From assembly GCA_020848595.1 (NCBI GenBank), contig JADLHV010000071.1, forward strand, positions 1-13,776: 13,776 bases of DNA, read 5' to 3'. This DNA comes from Bacteroidia bacterium. Its GTDB lineage: Bacteria > Bacteroidota > Bacteroidia > NS11-12g > UBA955. How positions within the stretch are numbered: position 1 is the first letter of the stretch; each line of letters begins with the position of its first letter. A model generated the notes under the pieces. That model was given only the letters and a program-made list of their open reading frames with translations. It searched no databases and was not told where the DNA came from. Shown piece after piece: positions 1 through 7,010 of the stretch. A program made the translations under genes and the position numbers.

Positions 1-1
1 A

Positions 2-325
2 TTAGCGCGATATATTTATCTCGGTAAAGGAAATATACCAGCAGAGGATAATGTTCAAAGAACCGGATTTCAAAAATGGGCTTATAATAAATTTTATGTC
101 GATGAATTATACCATTTCCTATTTACAAAACCTGTAGATAAACTTTCAGTGTTTATTCAGAAATTTTTGGATACCAAATTAGTCGATGGACTAGTAAACG
201 GATTTGGAAAAACAACCATCAAGGGTGGCACTTATATAAGAACCCTTCAAAGTGGTAACATCAATAGTTACGCTATATTATTTATCTTGGCCATCTCATT
301 CTTCTTATTAATTATCTTTATCTGA
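2..325 (+). CDS. nuoL: NADH-quinone oxidoreductase subunit L, C-terminal 107 residues (5' end outside window)
   Basis: This is the end of the largest antiporter-like subunit of respiratory complex I, a membrane protein that takes part in proton pumping. The reading frame is open from base 2 to a TGA at 323-325. The translated tail contains NKFYVDELYH, a segment typical of the start of the long lateral helix region of NuoL, then DGLVNG and LQSGNINSYA. It finishes with one very hydrophobic helix, AILFILAISFFLLIIFI, matching the last transmembrane segment of NuoL. It is followed after 3 bases by nuoM, so the genes are surely cotranscribed. The upstream part, with the ion-channel residues, lies outside the window. 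I identify it from these motifs and from the L-M-N order. Confidence 0.93.
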   Translation, partial: LARYIYLGKGNIPAEDNVQRTGFQKWAYNKFYVDELYHFLFTKPVDKLSVFIQKFLDTKLVDGLVNGFGKTTIKGGTYIRTLQSGNINSYAILFILAISFFLLIIFI

Positions 326-328
326 TCC

Positions 329-1777
329 ATGCTGACATTACTGCTCATATTAATTCCAATTATCTGTTCAGGCCTGCTATTCATTCTAGGCAAAAACATG
401 GCTCGACCAATAGCCATTATTGGCTCTTTGATTGAACTCATTTTAGCCTTTGTTGCTTTAAATGCACACATGAATGGTCAGACTGATTTGCTCACTATTG
501 ATCAAGCATGGATAGCTAGTCCAGGCATTCGTTTCCATATTGCTGCCGATGGCATAAGTATGCTAATGATATTATTAGCTACCTTATTAATGCCTTTGAT
601 AATTTATAATTCATTTAACAAAGAATATAATAATGCTCATTACTTATATGGATTAATGTTCATGATGCAAGGCTCCATCGTAGGTTCATTTGTAGCTATG
701 GATGGTTTCTTGTTTTATTTATTTTGGGAAGTTGCACTCATTCCAATCTATTTTATTCTATTAATTTGGGGTGGAGATAACCGTCAAAAAATTACTTTTA
801 AGTTTTTTATTTATACCTTGTTTGGAAGTTTATTTATGTTGTTGGCGCTCATTTATGTGTACCTTCAAACACCAGATAGAAGTTTCGATATTCAAGCTTT
901 ATATCAAGCCGGTCGACAGTTAGATGTCGTACAACAAGCTTGGATAATGGCCGCTATTTTCTTAGCTTTTGCTATTAAAATGCCCATTGTGCCTTTTCAT
1001 ACTTGGCAACCAAATACCTATTATACCGCTCCTACTCCAGGTGTCATGATGCTTTCTGGAATAATGTCTAAAATGGCAACTTATGGTATGATACGTTGGA
1101 TTTTACCAATGGTTCCAGACGGTGTACAAGAATATGGTTATATCCTAATTATCATTTCAGTTATTTCTATTCTTTATGCTTCCTTTATTTCAATGGTGCA
1201 AAAAGATTTCAAATACTTAATTGCCTATGCCTCTATAGCTCACATGGGCTTAATAGCTGCTGGTATAATTGCTTCTAATACACAAAGTCTTCAAGGAAGT
1301 TTAATTGAAATGTTAAGTCATGGTATTAACACCATTGGCTTATTTATAGTATATGATATCATTTTTATTAGAACTGGAACAACAAAAATGACAAAACTTG
1401 GTGGTATAAGAGGCATTGATTCGAGTTTCGCATTTATGTTCTTTATAATAGTATTAAGTGTCGTTGCATTACCTTTTACTAACGGATTTGTAGGTGAGTT
1501 CTTATTAATATTAGGACTCTTCCAAAATTACCCAGTGGCAGCCTCATTCGCTGGATTGAGCATTATATTAGGCGTGGTGTATATGTTCCGTTCCTTCCAA
1601 GCTATGATGTTAGGTGAAACAAATTCAATAACATCCAACTTACCAAAACTAAATATCCAGGAAAAAACTATCTTGATTGCAGTGGTTTTAATGATCATTA
1701 CATTTGGAGTTTACCCTAAAATTATCCTCAGTATCACAGAGGGTTCTATCCAAAACTTATTACAAGGCATTCAATGA
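329..1777 (+). CDS. nuoM: NADH-quinone oxidoreductase subunit M (complex I, antiporter-like)
   Basis: NuoM is one of three antiporter-like membrane subunits of complex I and carries one proton-translocation channel. The protein has 482 residues, close to the usual size, and is hydrophobic throughout, as expected for about 14 transmembrane helices. Visible family hallmarks are LFWEVALIP with E134 (the conserved helix-5 glutamate), AFAIKMPIVPFHTW with K217 (the channel lysine), and SGIMSKMATYG with K248. FVGEF sits in the later part. The ATG at 329 follows the nuoL stop by 3 bases, and the TGA overlaps the nuoN start as ATGA at 1774-1777, so translation is probably coupled. One oddity is HTWQPN (N229), where I expect HTWQPD or LPD from other NuoM proteins. 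The identification is secure. Confidence 0.97.
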   Translation: MLTLLLILIPIICSGLLFILGKNMARPIAIIGSLIELILAFVALNAHMNGQTDLLTIDQAWIASPGIRFHIAADGISMLMILLATLLMPLIIYNSFNKEYNNAHYLYGLMFMMQGSIVGSFVAMDGFLFYLFWEVALIPIYFILLIWGGDNRQKITFKFFIYTLFGSLFMLLALIYVYLQTPDRSFDIQALYQAGRQLDVVQQAWIMAAIFLAFAIKMPIVPFHTWQPNTYYTAPTPGVMMLSGIMSKMATYGMIRWILPMVPDGVQEYGYILIIISVISILYASFISMVQKDFKYLIAYASIAHMGLIAAGIIASNTQSLQGSLIEMLSHGINTIGLFIVYDIIFIRTGTTKMTKLGGIRGIDSSFAFMFFIIVLSVVALPFTNGFVGEFLLILGLFQNYPVAASFAGLSIILGVVYMFRSFQAMMLGETNSITSNLPKLNIQEKTILIAVVLMIITFGVYPKIILSITEGSIQNLLQGIQ

Positions 1778-3144
1778 AAGAGTTATTATTAATATCAGGA
1801 CTTGGAGTATTGTCGTTATTAAGCGGCATAATAAACTTTAGAAAAGGATTTTTATTCCTTGTCATTATCGGACTACTCGCTAATATTGGCTTTAGCATTA
1901 TGGATTGGAACAGCAATGAAAATGTTTATGACATGATGTTGATGGACAATTTTGCTTTAGCTTTTAATGCCTCTTTTTCAGTAATTGCTATACTTTGGTT
2001 CATAAGTGCCAATTCGTATTTCGACAACGAAAATAATTTCTCTGACCATTTTGCTATGGTCTTATTTTCTCTCTGTGGCGGTTTAGTATTAGTTTCTTTC
2101 TCTAATATGACTATGTTGTTTTTGGGTATCGAAATTCTCTCTATTCCTCTCTTTGTTTTGGTAGGAAGCGATAAAACTAAACTATCTTCTAACGAAGCTG
2201 CATTCAAATATTTCCTTCTAGGCGCTTTTGCATCTGCATTTCTACTATTTGGAATTGCATTGATTTATGGTTCAACTGGTAGTTTTAAAAACGAAACTAT
2301 TGCTACCGTTTTAAGTTCAGGTGACATTAGTCCAATGGCTCTAATTGGTATGCTATTTATGATGGTGGCAATGTCCTTTAAAGTATCTGCTGCTCCGTTT
2401 CATTTCTGGGCTCCTGATGTCTACCAAGGCGCTCCTAGCTATATTACGGCCTTAATGGCTACTGTCGTAAAAACGGTTGCATTCGCTGCCTTTTATAGAC
2501 TATTCTCTACAACATTTATGAGTATGCAATTCGAATATAAAATTCTATTTTCAATTGCAGCCGCATTAACTATGTTAATCTCAAATATCACAGCAGCGGT
2601 ACAGTCAAATGTAAAACGAATGCTGGCTTATTCAAGTATCTCTCATGCAGGTTTCATGATGATAACATTATTATGCATGAGCTCGGGTACTTCTGGAATA
2701 TTATACTTCTATACTTTGGTCTATAGTATCTCTAGTATTGCTGCATTTACAATATTTGAAATTGTTAGAACTAACAGCAATGAATCTGAAGAATTTGATG
2801 CATTTAAAGGACTTTCTCAACGCAGTCCCCTATTAGCAATTGTTGCGAGTTTTGCTTTGTTATCTATGTCTGGAATACCACCTTTATCTGGATTCTTTGC
2901 TAAATATTTAGTCTTTACAGCTGCAGTAGAAAATGGTTATTTATGGTTAGCAGTAGTTGGTATTATTGCTTCACTTATAGCTGTTTATTACTATTTCAAA
3001 TTGATAACTGCAATGTTTGGTCAAAGTAGTGATGGCAACAAAATAGAAGTGCATGTAGCGCATAAATTTGTCCTAATTATATGTGCTTTGGCTTTAATAT
3101 TTTTAAGTCTATTCCCTAACCTAATAATTGGGGTATTATCTTAA
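1774..3144 (+). CDS. nuoN: NADH-quinone oxidoreductase subunit N (complex I, antiporter-like)
   Basis: NuoN is the third antiporter-like subunit of complex I, next to NuoM in the membrane arm. The protein has 456 residues and is hydrophobic along its length. It shows FLGIEILSIPLFVL with E120 (the conserved helix-5 glutamate), FKYFLLGAFASAFLLFG at about 144-160, and SFKVSAAPFHFWAPDVYQGA with K203 at about 201-220, which is the clearest NuoN signature. K233 follows in the next helix (ATVVKTVAFAAF), then NVKRMLAYSSISHAGF. Its ATG overlaps the nuoM stop by four bases. It ends with TAA and is the last gene of the nuo set here. The next gene is convergent and only 71 bp away. Confidence 0.97.
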   Translation: MKELLLISGLGVLSLLSGIINFRKGFLFLVIIGLLANIGFSIMDWNSNENVYDMMLMDNFALAFNASFSVIAILWFISANSYFDNENNFSDHFAMVLFSLCGGLVLVSFSNMTMLFLGIEILSIPLFVLVGSDKTKLSSNEAAFKYFLLGAFASAFLLFGIALIYGSTGSFKNETIATVLSSGDISPMALIGMLFMMVAMSFKVSAAPFHFWAPDVYQGAPSYITALMATVVKTVAFAAFYRLFSTTFMSMQFEYKILFSIAAALTMLISNITAAVQSNVKRMLAYSSISHAGFMMITLLCMSSGTSGILYFYTLVYSISSIAAFTIFEIVRTNSNESEEFDAFKGLSQRSPLLAIVASFALLSMSGIPPLSGFFAKYLVFTAAVENGYLWLAVVGIIASLIAVYYYFKLITAMFGQSSDGNKIEVHVAHKFVLIICALALIFLSLFPNLIIGVLS

Positions 3145-3180
3145 AACTTTTACTACAGAATACATTTATTGATTCTATAA

Positions 3181-3199
3181 TTTACTATCTCAAAGTAAA
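3181..3199. terminator. Weak AT-rich hairpin between convergent nuoN and the mevalonate operon
   Basis: The 71-bp space between the two convergent stop codons holds a perfect 6-bp inverted repeat, TTTACT / AGTAAA, around a 7-base loop. The stem is AT-rich and there is no clean T-run on either side. It could act as a poor bidirectional terminator, but it may also be chance in such AT-rich DNA. No better hairpin is visible in the gap. Confidence 0.22.
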
Positions 3200-3215
3200 C
3201 CGTAACTCCATAATT

Positions 3216-4094
3216 TTACATCAATAAAATATTTAATATTCCTAATACTAAAATAATTTTATAGAATGTATTAACTAATTGATATTGGTTTCTGTGTGCT
3301 AAAAATCCACTCACTACAATAAGCAATAAGCTCAATGCAATAAAGTAATTCCGTTGACTCCATCCGTCAATCAGCAATATTCCTAAGCCGCCAGAGAAAG
3401 AAAGCACCTGTACAAAACCTAAAAAAGCTCGAGCCTTTTCTAAACCTAATGAAACAGGTATAGAATGTCGGTCGGTCGCTAAATCACCATTGTAATTAAT
3501 AAATTGTTTAACCACTTCCCTACTATATACTAAGCTCATATAAAATGCGCCATAAACGAATATAAACGGATAATATCTAGAGAAATGTAATAAGACAGCA
3601 AAGAAACAAGCAACACTTAAAGTAGAAGCAGCTAATTCCTTTATGAAGGCCATTTTTTGCAACTTGTGAGAATACAACCACAGTGCAGCGGTAAAAATCA
3701 AAAAGAAAATGCCAATTTTAAAAGAAGATAAAAATGCAACTAATAGTGCAGCTAAATTGAATGTAAAATATAAATTTAACTGACGGCGCTTGCTCAGCAT
3801 ACGATTAAACAAAACCTGTCGAGGACGATTGATAAGGTCTTTTTCGAAATCATAAAAATTATTGATTATAAACCCACCAGCAATGCTAAATATTGAAGCT
3901 AATACAATCCCATGTAATTTAAAATCAGAGAGTAAATCATGCAAAGTTTGTGGCTCATCTCGCATCAAAACAAATGCCGATAAGTATTGAGCAAATATTG
4001 TTAAAAGGATATTATACCAACGAACAATAGACAGTAAAGCAATCCATTTAAGACCGAAAGGCATTCTTGCATTTTGATTGCCTGCCTCAGTCAT
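3216..4094 (-). CDS. UbiA-family prenyltransferase with altered Asp-rich motifs
   Basis: This is a polytopic membrane protein of 292 residues, similar in size to UbiA enzymes, which move a prenyl group from a prenyl diphosphate to an acceptor. Related Bacteroidota proteins are often named geranylgeranylglycerol-phosphate geranylgeranyltransferase, but the acceptor is not known to me. Motif 1 is NNFYDFEKDLINRP at residues 78-91, so the usual NDxxDxxxD has N79 in place of the first Asp. Motif 2 is REVVKQFINYNGD at 192-204, where I expect something like RE(L/I)VKDxExxxGD. Q197 and I199 replace acidic residues and only D204 remains. About eight or nine hydrophobic segments are present. It is the last gene of the mevalonate operon, starting 4 bp after the mvk stop, which fits use of the isoprenoid product. 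Activity or altered metal binding cannot be judged from sequence. Confidence 0.85.
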   Translation of the reverse strand: MTEAGNQNARMPFGLKWIALLSIVRWYNILLTIFAQYLSAFVLMRDEPQTLHDLLSDFKLHGIVLASIFSIAGGFIINNFYDFEKDLINRPRQVLFNRMLSKRRQLNLYFTFNLAALLVAFLSSFKIGIFFLIFTAALWLYSHKLQKMAFIKELAASTLSVACFFAVLLHFSRYYPFIFVYGAFYMSLVYSREVVKQFINYNGDLATDRHSIPVSLGLEKARAFLGFVQVLSFSGGLGILLIDGWSQRNYFIALSLLLIVVSGFLAHRNQYQLVNTFYKIILVLGILNILLM

Positions 4095-4098
4095 TTTA

Positions 4099-5043
4099 CT
4101 AGAATTTATATATAACCTGCAATTGCTGGTTCTTTAATTTTTCGGATGCCAATTCAAAATCTTCTGTGAAGCCTAAGATGAATCCTCCTCCTCCACTGCC
4201 ACATAATTTTAAATAATAACTATTAGAATCAATCCCTTCCTTCCAAAGTGATTTAAAATTATCGGGAATCATCGGACTGAAATTATCGTAAACTAATTGA
4301 GATAAATGCTTTAATGATTTAAATAAAGGCTTAAAATCCTTTTTTAGAAATGCATCAATACACTCATCATTGTATTTCTTAAACTGATGCTTCACTATAT
4401 TTCTAAAACCCTCCTGTTTACATTTCTCAAGAAATATACCTACCATGTTTTGAGTCTGCCCCGGCATTCCACTATCCATTAAGAAAATGGCCCCTTTTCC
4501 AGCTTCATCTGGCACAGGCAAACCTACTGTATCTAAATGGGTTTTTGATTTTATTAAAACTGGTAAATTTAAATAGCAAATCAATGGATCTAATCCAGAG
4601 CTCTTACCATGAAAATAAGATTCAAGTTTGCTGAAAATGTTCTTCAAAATTAAAATTTCATCGCCCGATTGCTGCGCCTTTATTTCAACTTTATCCATAC
4701 AATATCCATCATAAATAGAGGCTACCAATGCTCCACTACTACCAACACCAAAACCTTGTGGAATACTGCTATCAAAATAAAGTCCATTCTCTATATCCGT
4801 ATAGAGTCTGTCTATATCTATTTGGCAAGTCAATTCATTTTTAAGTTGAAGTTCATTCAGATAATGGGCAAAACTTAGAATATCTCGATTTGAATTCAAT
4901 GCAAATTCGTCTTTTCGTCCATCTGATTTAAGCGCACCATTAAACTTGTTAAAGGGGATGGAAAGTCCCATCGAATCCTCAATGATACCATATTCTCCGA
5001 AAAGGAGGATCTTGGCGTAGTACAGAGACTGTTTGAGTTTCAT
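4099..5043 (-). CDS. mvk: Mevalonate kinase (GHMP kinase superfamily)
   Basis: It phosphorylates mevalonate to 5-phosphomevalonate with ATP in the cytoplasm, the first kinase step of the mevalonate pathway. The protein has 314 residues with the GHMP layout. Motif 1 is AKILLFGEYGI at 10-20 (Tyr where many mevalonate kinases have His). Motif 2 is the ATP loop PQGFGVGSSGAL at 95-106. SGLDP follows with D152, the likely catalytic base. Motif 3 is KLCGSGGGGFILG at 279-291. The ATG follows mvaD by 4 bp (TAA-ATAA-ATG). The gene ends TAG, directly followed in frame by TAA, and ubiA starts 4 bp after the TAG. The assignment as mevalonate kinase, rather than the phosphomevalonate kinase, rests on family resemblance and operon context. 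Confidence 0.88.
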   Translation of the reverse strand: MKLKQSLYYAKILLFGEYGIIEDSMGLSIPFNKFNGALKSDGRKDEFALNSNRDILSFAHYLNELQLKNELTCQIDIDRLYTDIENGLYFDSSIPQGFGVGSSGALVASIYDGYCMDKVEIKAQQSGDEILILKNIFSKLESYFHGKSSGLDPLICYLNLPVLIKSKTHLDTVGLPVPDEAGKGAIFLMDSGMPGQTQNMVGIFLEKCKQEGFRNIVKHQFKKYNDECIDAFLKKDFKPLFKSLKHLSQLVYDNFSPMIPDNFKSLWKEGIDSNSYYLKLCGSGGGGFILGFTEDFELASEKLKNQQLQVIYKF

Positions 5044-5047
5044 TTAT

Positions 5048-6088
5048 TTATTTTACTTTTTCGGGACCTTTTCCAACGGCATTGCAAAGATACGAAGCAT
5101 TCTGACAATATCCTACCAACTCATTTTTGATAAACTCTTGAACTTTATCGTCTTGGTTACCAGGATTAAGCAAATGCACGTTAGCACCAGCATCCAAAGT
5201 AAATAACAAATGAATTCCCGTTTGGTTTCTAAAATCTTGAATTTTTTCTATAACTGCCAAAGTATTGGGTTTCATTAAGATAAAAGGTGTCGGCGAAGTC
5301 ATCATCAAAGCATGTAACATTAATGCCTCTGCTTCTACTAATTTAACAAACCCATCTAAATCACCACTTTCTAATATTTCTAGTAACAACTCCGTATTCT
5401 GAAATCCAGTTTTATAACGTAAATCGGCAAACGAATGGGCTTCTAATAATGCATGTCCCATAGTACTCGAAACTGCTTTCTTCCCTTTTTCAACAATTAA
5501 TATCGTGTCCCTGAAATCTTTAAATACCGGATGAACGATGTCGTCGATATTTACTGCAAATTCGTCGCTACTGCCATTTAATGCAGGCGTCTGTCCCCAT
5601 AAATTAAATCCACCATACACACTTCTACATGCACTTACCGAACCTATCCTCGACCAATATGAGGCCTTTTCGTAAAAATCTTTATCCGATAAGCCGCCTT
5701 TCACCGCATCAATACTGCAAAGATTTAGAACCAAAGCACTAAAAGCAGAAGCCGATGAAGCTATTCCACTGCTATGAGGAAAAGTATTTGAAGAATGAAT
5801 AACCAAATGTTGGTGCTTCAACCAAGGAAAACCACGTTCCGCTTTTTGTAAAAAACTCAATAGTTTTGACTCAAATGCTGGGTTTCTCTCCTTTTCAAAA
5901 AACAATTCTAATGATACCCCTTCCTCTGACTTCTCAATAACTTCTACTTCAGTTTCTGTATACGCTTTATCTAAAGTAAAACTAATAGATGGATTGGCTG
6001 GTAATTGTGGACCTTTTTTGCCCCAGTATTTTACTAATGCAATATTAGAAGGACTTCTCCATGCTGTTTTAATTTGTGCAGAATTCAT
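5048..6088 (-). CDS. mvaD: Diphosphomevalonate decarboxylase
   Basis: It converts 5-diphosphomevalonate to isopentenyl diphosphate with ATP use and loss of CO2. The protein has 346 residues, the normal range. Near the N-terminus it has SPSNIALVKYWGKK at 12-25, the family signature. The ATP loop is FPHSSGIASSASAF at 103-116. SACRSVYGGF at 152-161 carries R155, the substrate-contacting arginine region. FTLDAGANVHLL has D299, the expected catalytic aspartate. These residues support a true decarboxylase rather than a mevalonate 3-kinase-like paralogue. The ATG directly follows the TAA of the preceding GHMP kinase with no spacer, so translation is probably coupled. A promoter-like TATCTTTG lies near its 3' end (5085-5092), see the separate finding. 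Confidence 0.95.
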   Translation of the reverse strand: MNSAQIKTAWRSPSNIALVKYWGKKGPQLPANPSISFTLDKAYTETEVEVIEKSEEGVSLELFFEKERNPAFESKLLSFLQKAERGFPWLKHQHLVIHSSNTFPHSSGIASSASAFSALVLNLCSIDAVKGGLSDKDFYEKASYWSRIGSVSACRSVYGGFNLWGQTPALNGSSDEFAVNIDDIVHPVFKDFRDTILIVEKGKKAVSSTMGHALLEAHSFADLRYKTGFQNTELLLEILESGDLDGFVKLVEAEALMLHALMMTSPTPFILMKPNTLAVIEKIQDFRNQTGIHLLFTLDAGANVHLLNPGNQDDKVQEFIKNELVGYCQNASYLCNAVGKGPEKVK

Positions 6089-7000
6089 TTAAGTTAATAT
6101 CATATCTTTAAAAGGAACAATACGGTTATATCCTTTTGATTTAAAGTAATTTTCTGTATCCTTTCCAGTGGCCAAAATATAGTCGCCACCCCATGCCCCA
6201 AGACTTTTCACAGTACCATTAAAATCGGAAAATAATTCGTGTTTAATTGTATGTCTATTCAATGCACGAGCTATTTCATTCTCGGCTAATTCTAACAATA
6301 AACAAAATTCAAAATAGTCATCATTAGCAGAAATCAACCTCGAAATACGTGAAACTTGAGTTAAAATTGAATGTGCAATTTGAGGACTCACAGATATCTC
6401 ATTTCTACTTATTTGTTTTTTATTTAAATGTATAAAATACAATTTATCAATAAAACTTTTATTCCAATCTACTACATCAATCACTGGATTACTGCCGTTC
6501 ATTGTGTATAAAATTGGGCGACCTTTCATAGCCATTGCCACATCAAATCCACTGCCTTTAAAGGCGTTAAAGTGCAATGAGAATGGATTAATATCTGCCC
6601 ACTGTGCAATATTATTTGTTAATGTAGAGCTACTTCCTAAGCCTTCATCTATATCAAATTCTAAATGCGTTTCTACTTTGTATGAAACATTTCCGGTTAA
6701 AAATGAAGGATTCAAAACTTTTGCAATAGTTAAAAATCTTATCAATTGAATCGATATAGTTAGATTTGAACTGTATTCAGAAATCAAATGCGGTAAAATC
6801 AATTTACATTGAAACCAAATATTGCCGTTCTTATCGTAACTCACCCAATCGATATGTCTATCTTGTTCGGATATATGTTCTGATACTTTTAAACTTTGAC
6901 CAGCTTTTGTAGGCAAAACAAACGATGTAGAACCACCTAAAACGGCATATTCGCCGCATATCATTAGTTTTCCGTAACTGTAAAATGACTTTGACTCCAA
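6089..7000 (-). CDS. GYDIA-family GHMP kinase, probable phosphomevalonate kinase
   Basis: This is a cytoplasmic small-molecule kinase of the GHMP superfamily, 303 residues. It shows YGKLMICGEYAVLGG at 9-23 (motif 1), the ATP loop EGLGSSSTLTNN at 119-130, GSGFDVAMA at 149-157 (matching the GYDIA signature as GFDVA), and SLGAWGGDYILATG at 266-279 as motif 3. The family's substrate is not fixed by sequence. The operon supplies HMG-CoA reductase, mevalonate kinase, decarboxylase and isomerase, and lacks only a phosphomevalonate kinase, so I infer that this gene does that step. The start is TTG at 7000-6998. An in-frame TAG lies three codons upstream, no ATG or GTG lies between, and the next Met (13) is inside motif 1. 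It lies 10 bp after mvaA and abuts mvaD. Confidence 0.85.
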   Translation of the reverse strand: MESKSFYSYGKLMICGEYAVLGGSTSFVLPTKAGQSLKVSEHISEQDRHIDWVSYDKNGNIWFQCKLILPHLISEYSSNLTISIQLIRFLTIAKVLNPSFLTGNVSYKVETHLEFDIDEGLGSSSTLTNNIAQWADINPFSLHFNAFKGSGFDVAMAMKGRPILYTMNGSNPVIDVVDWNKSFIDKLYFIHLNKKQISRNEISVSPQIAHSILTQVSRISRLISANDDYFEFCLLLELAENEIARALNRHTIKHELFSDFNGTVKSLGAWGGDYILATGKDTENYFKSKGYNRIVPFKDMILT

Positions 7001-7010
7001 TCCTACCTAC

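Noticed and set aside
3158..3175. GAAT...ATTC hairpin as a terminator after nuoN
   Set aside because: Only a 4-bp AT-rich pairing with no T-run, expected by chance.
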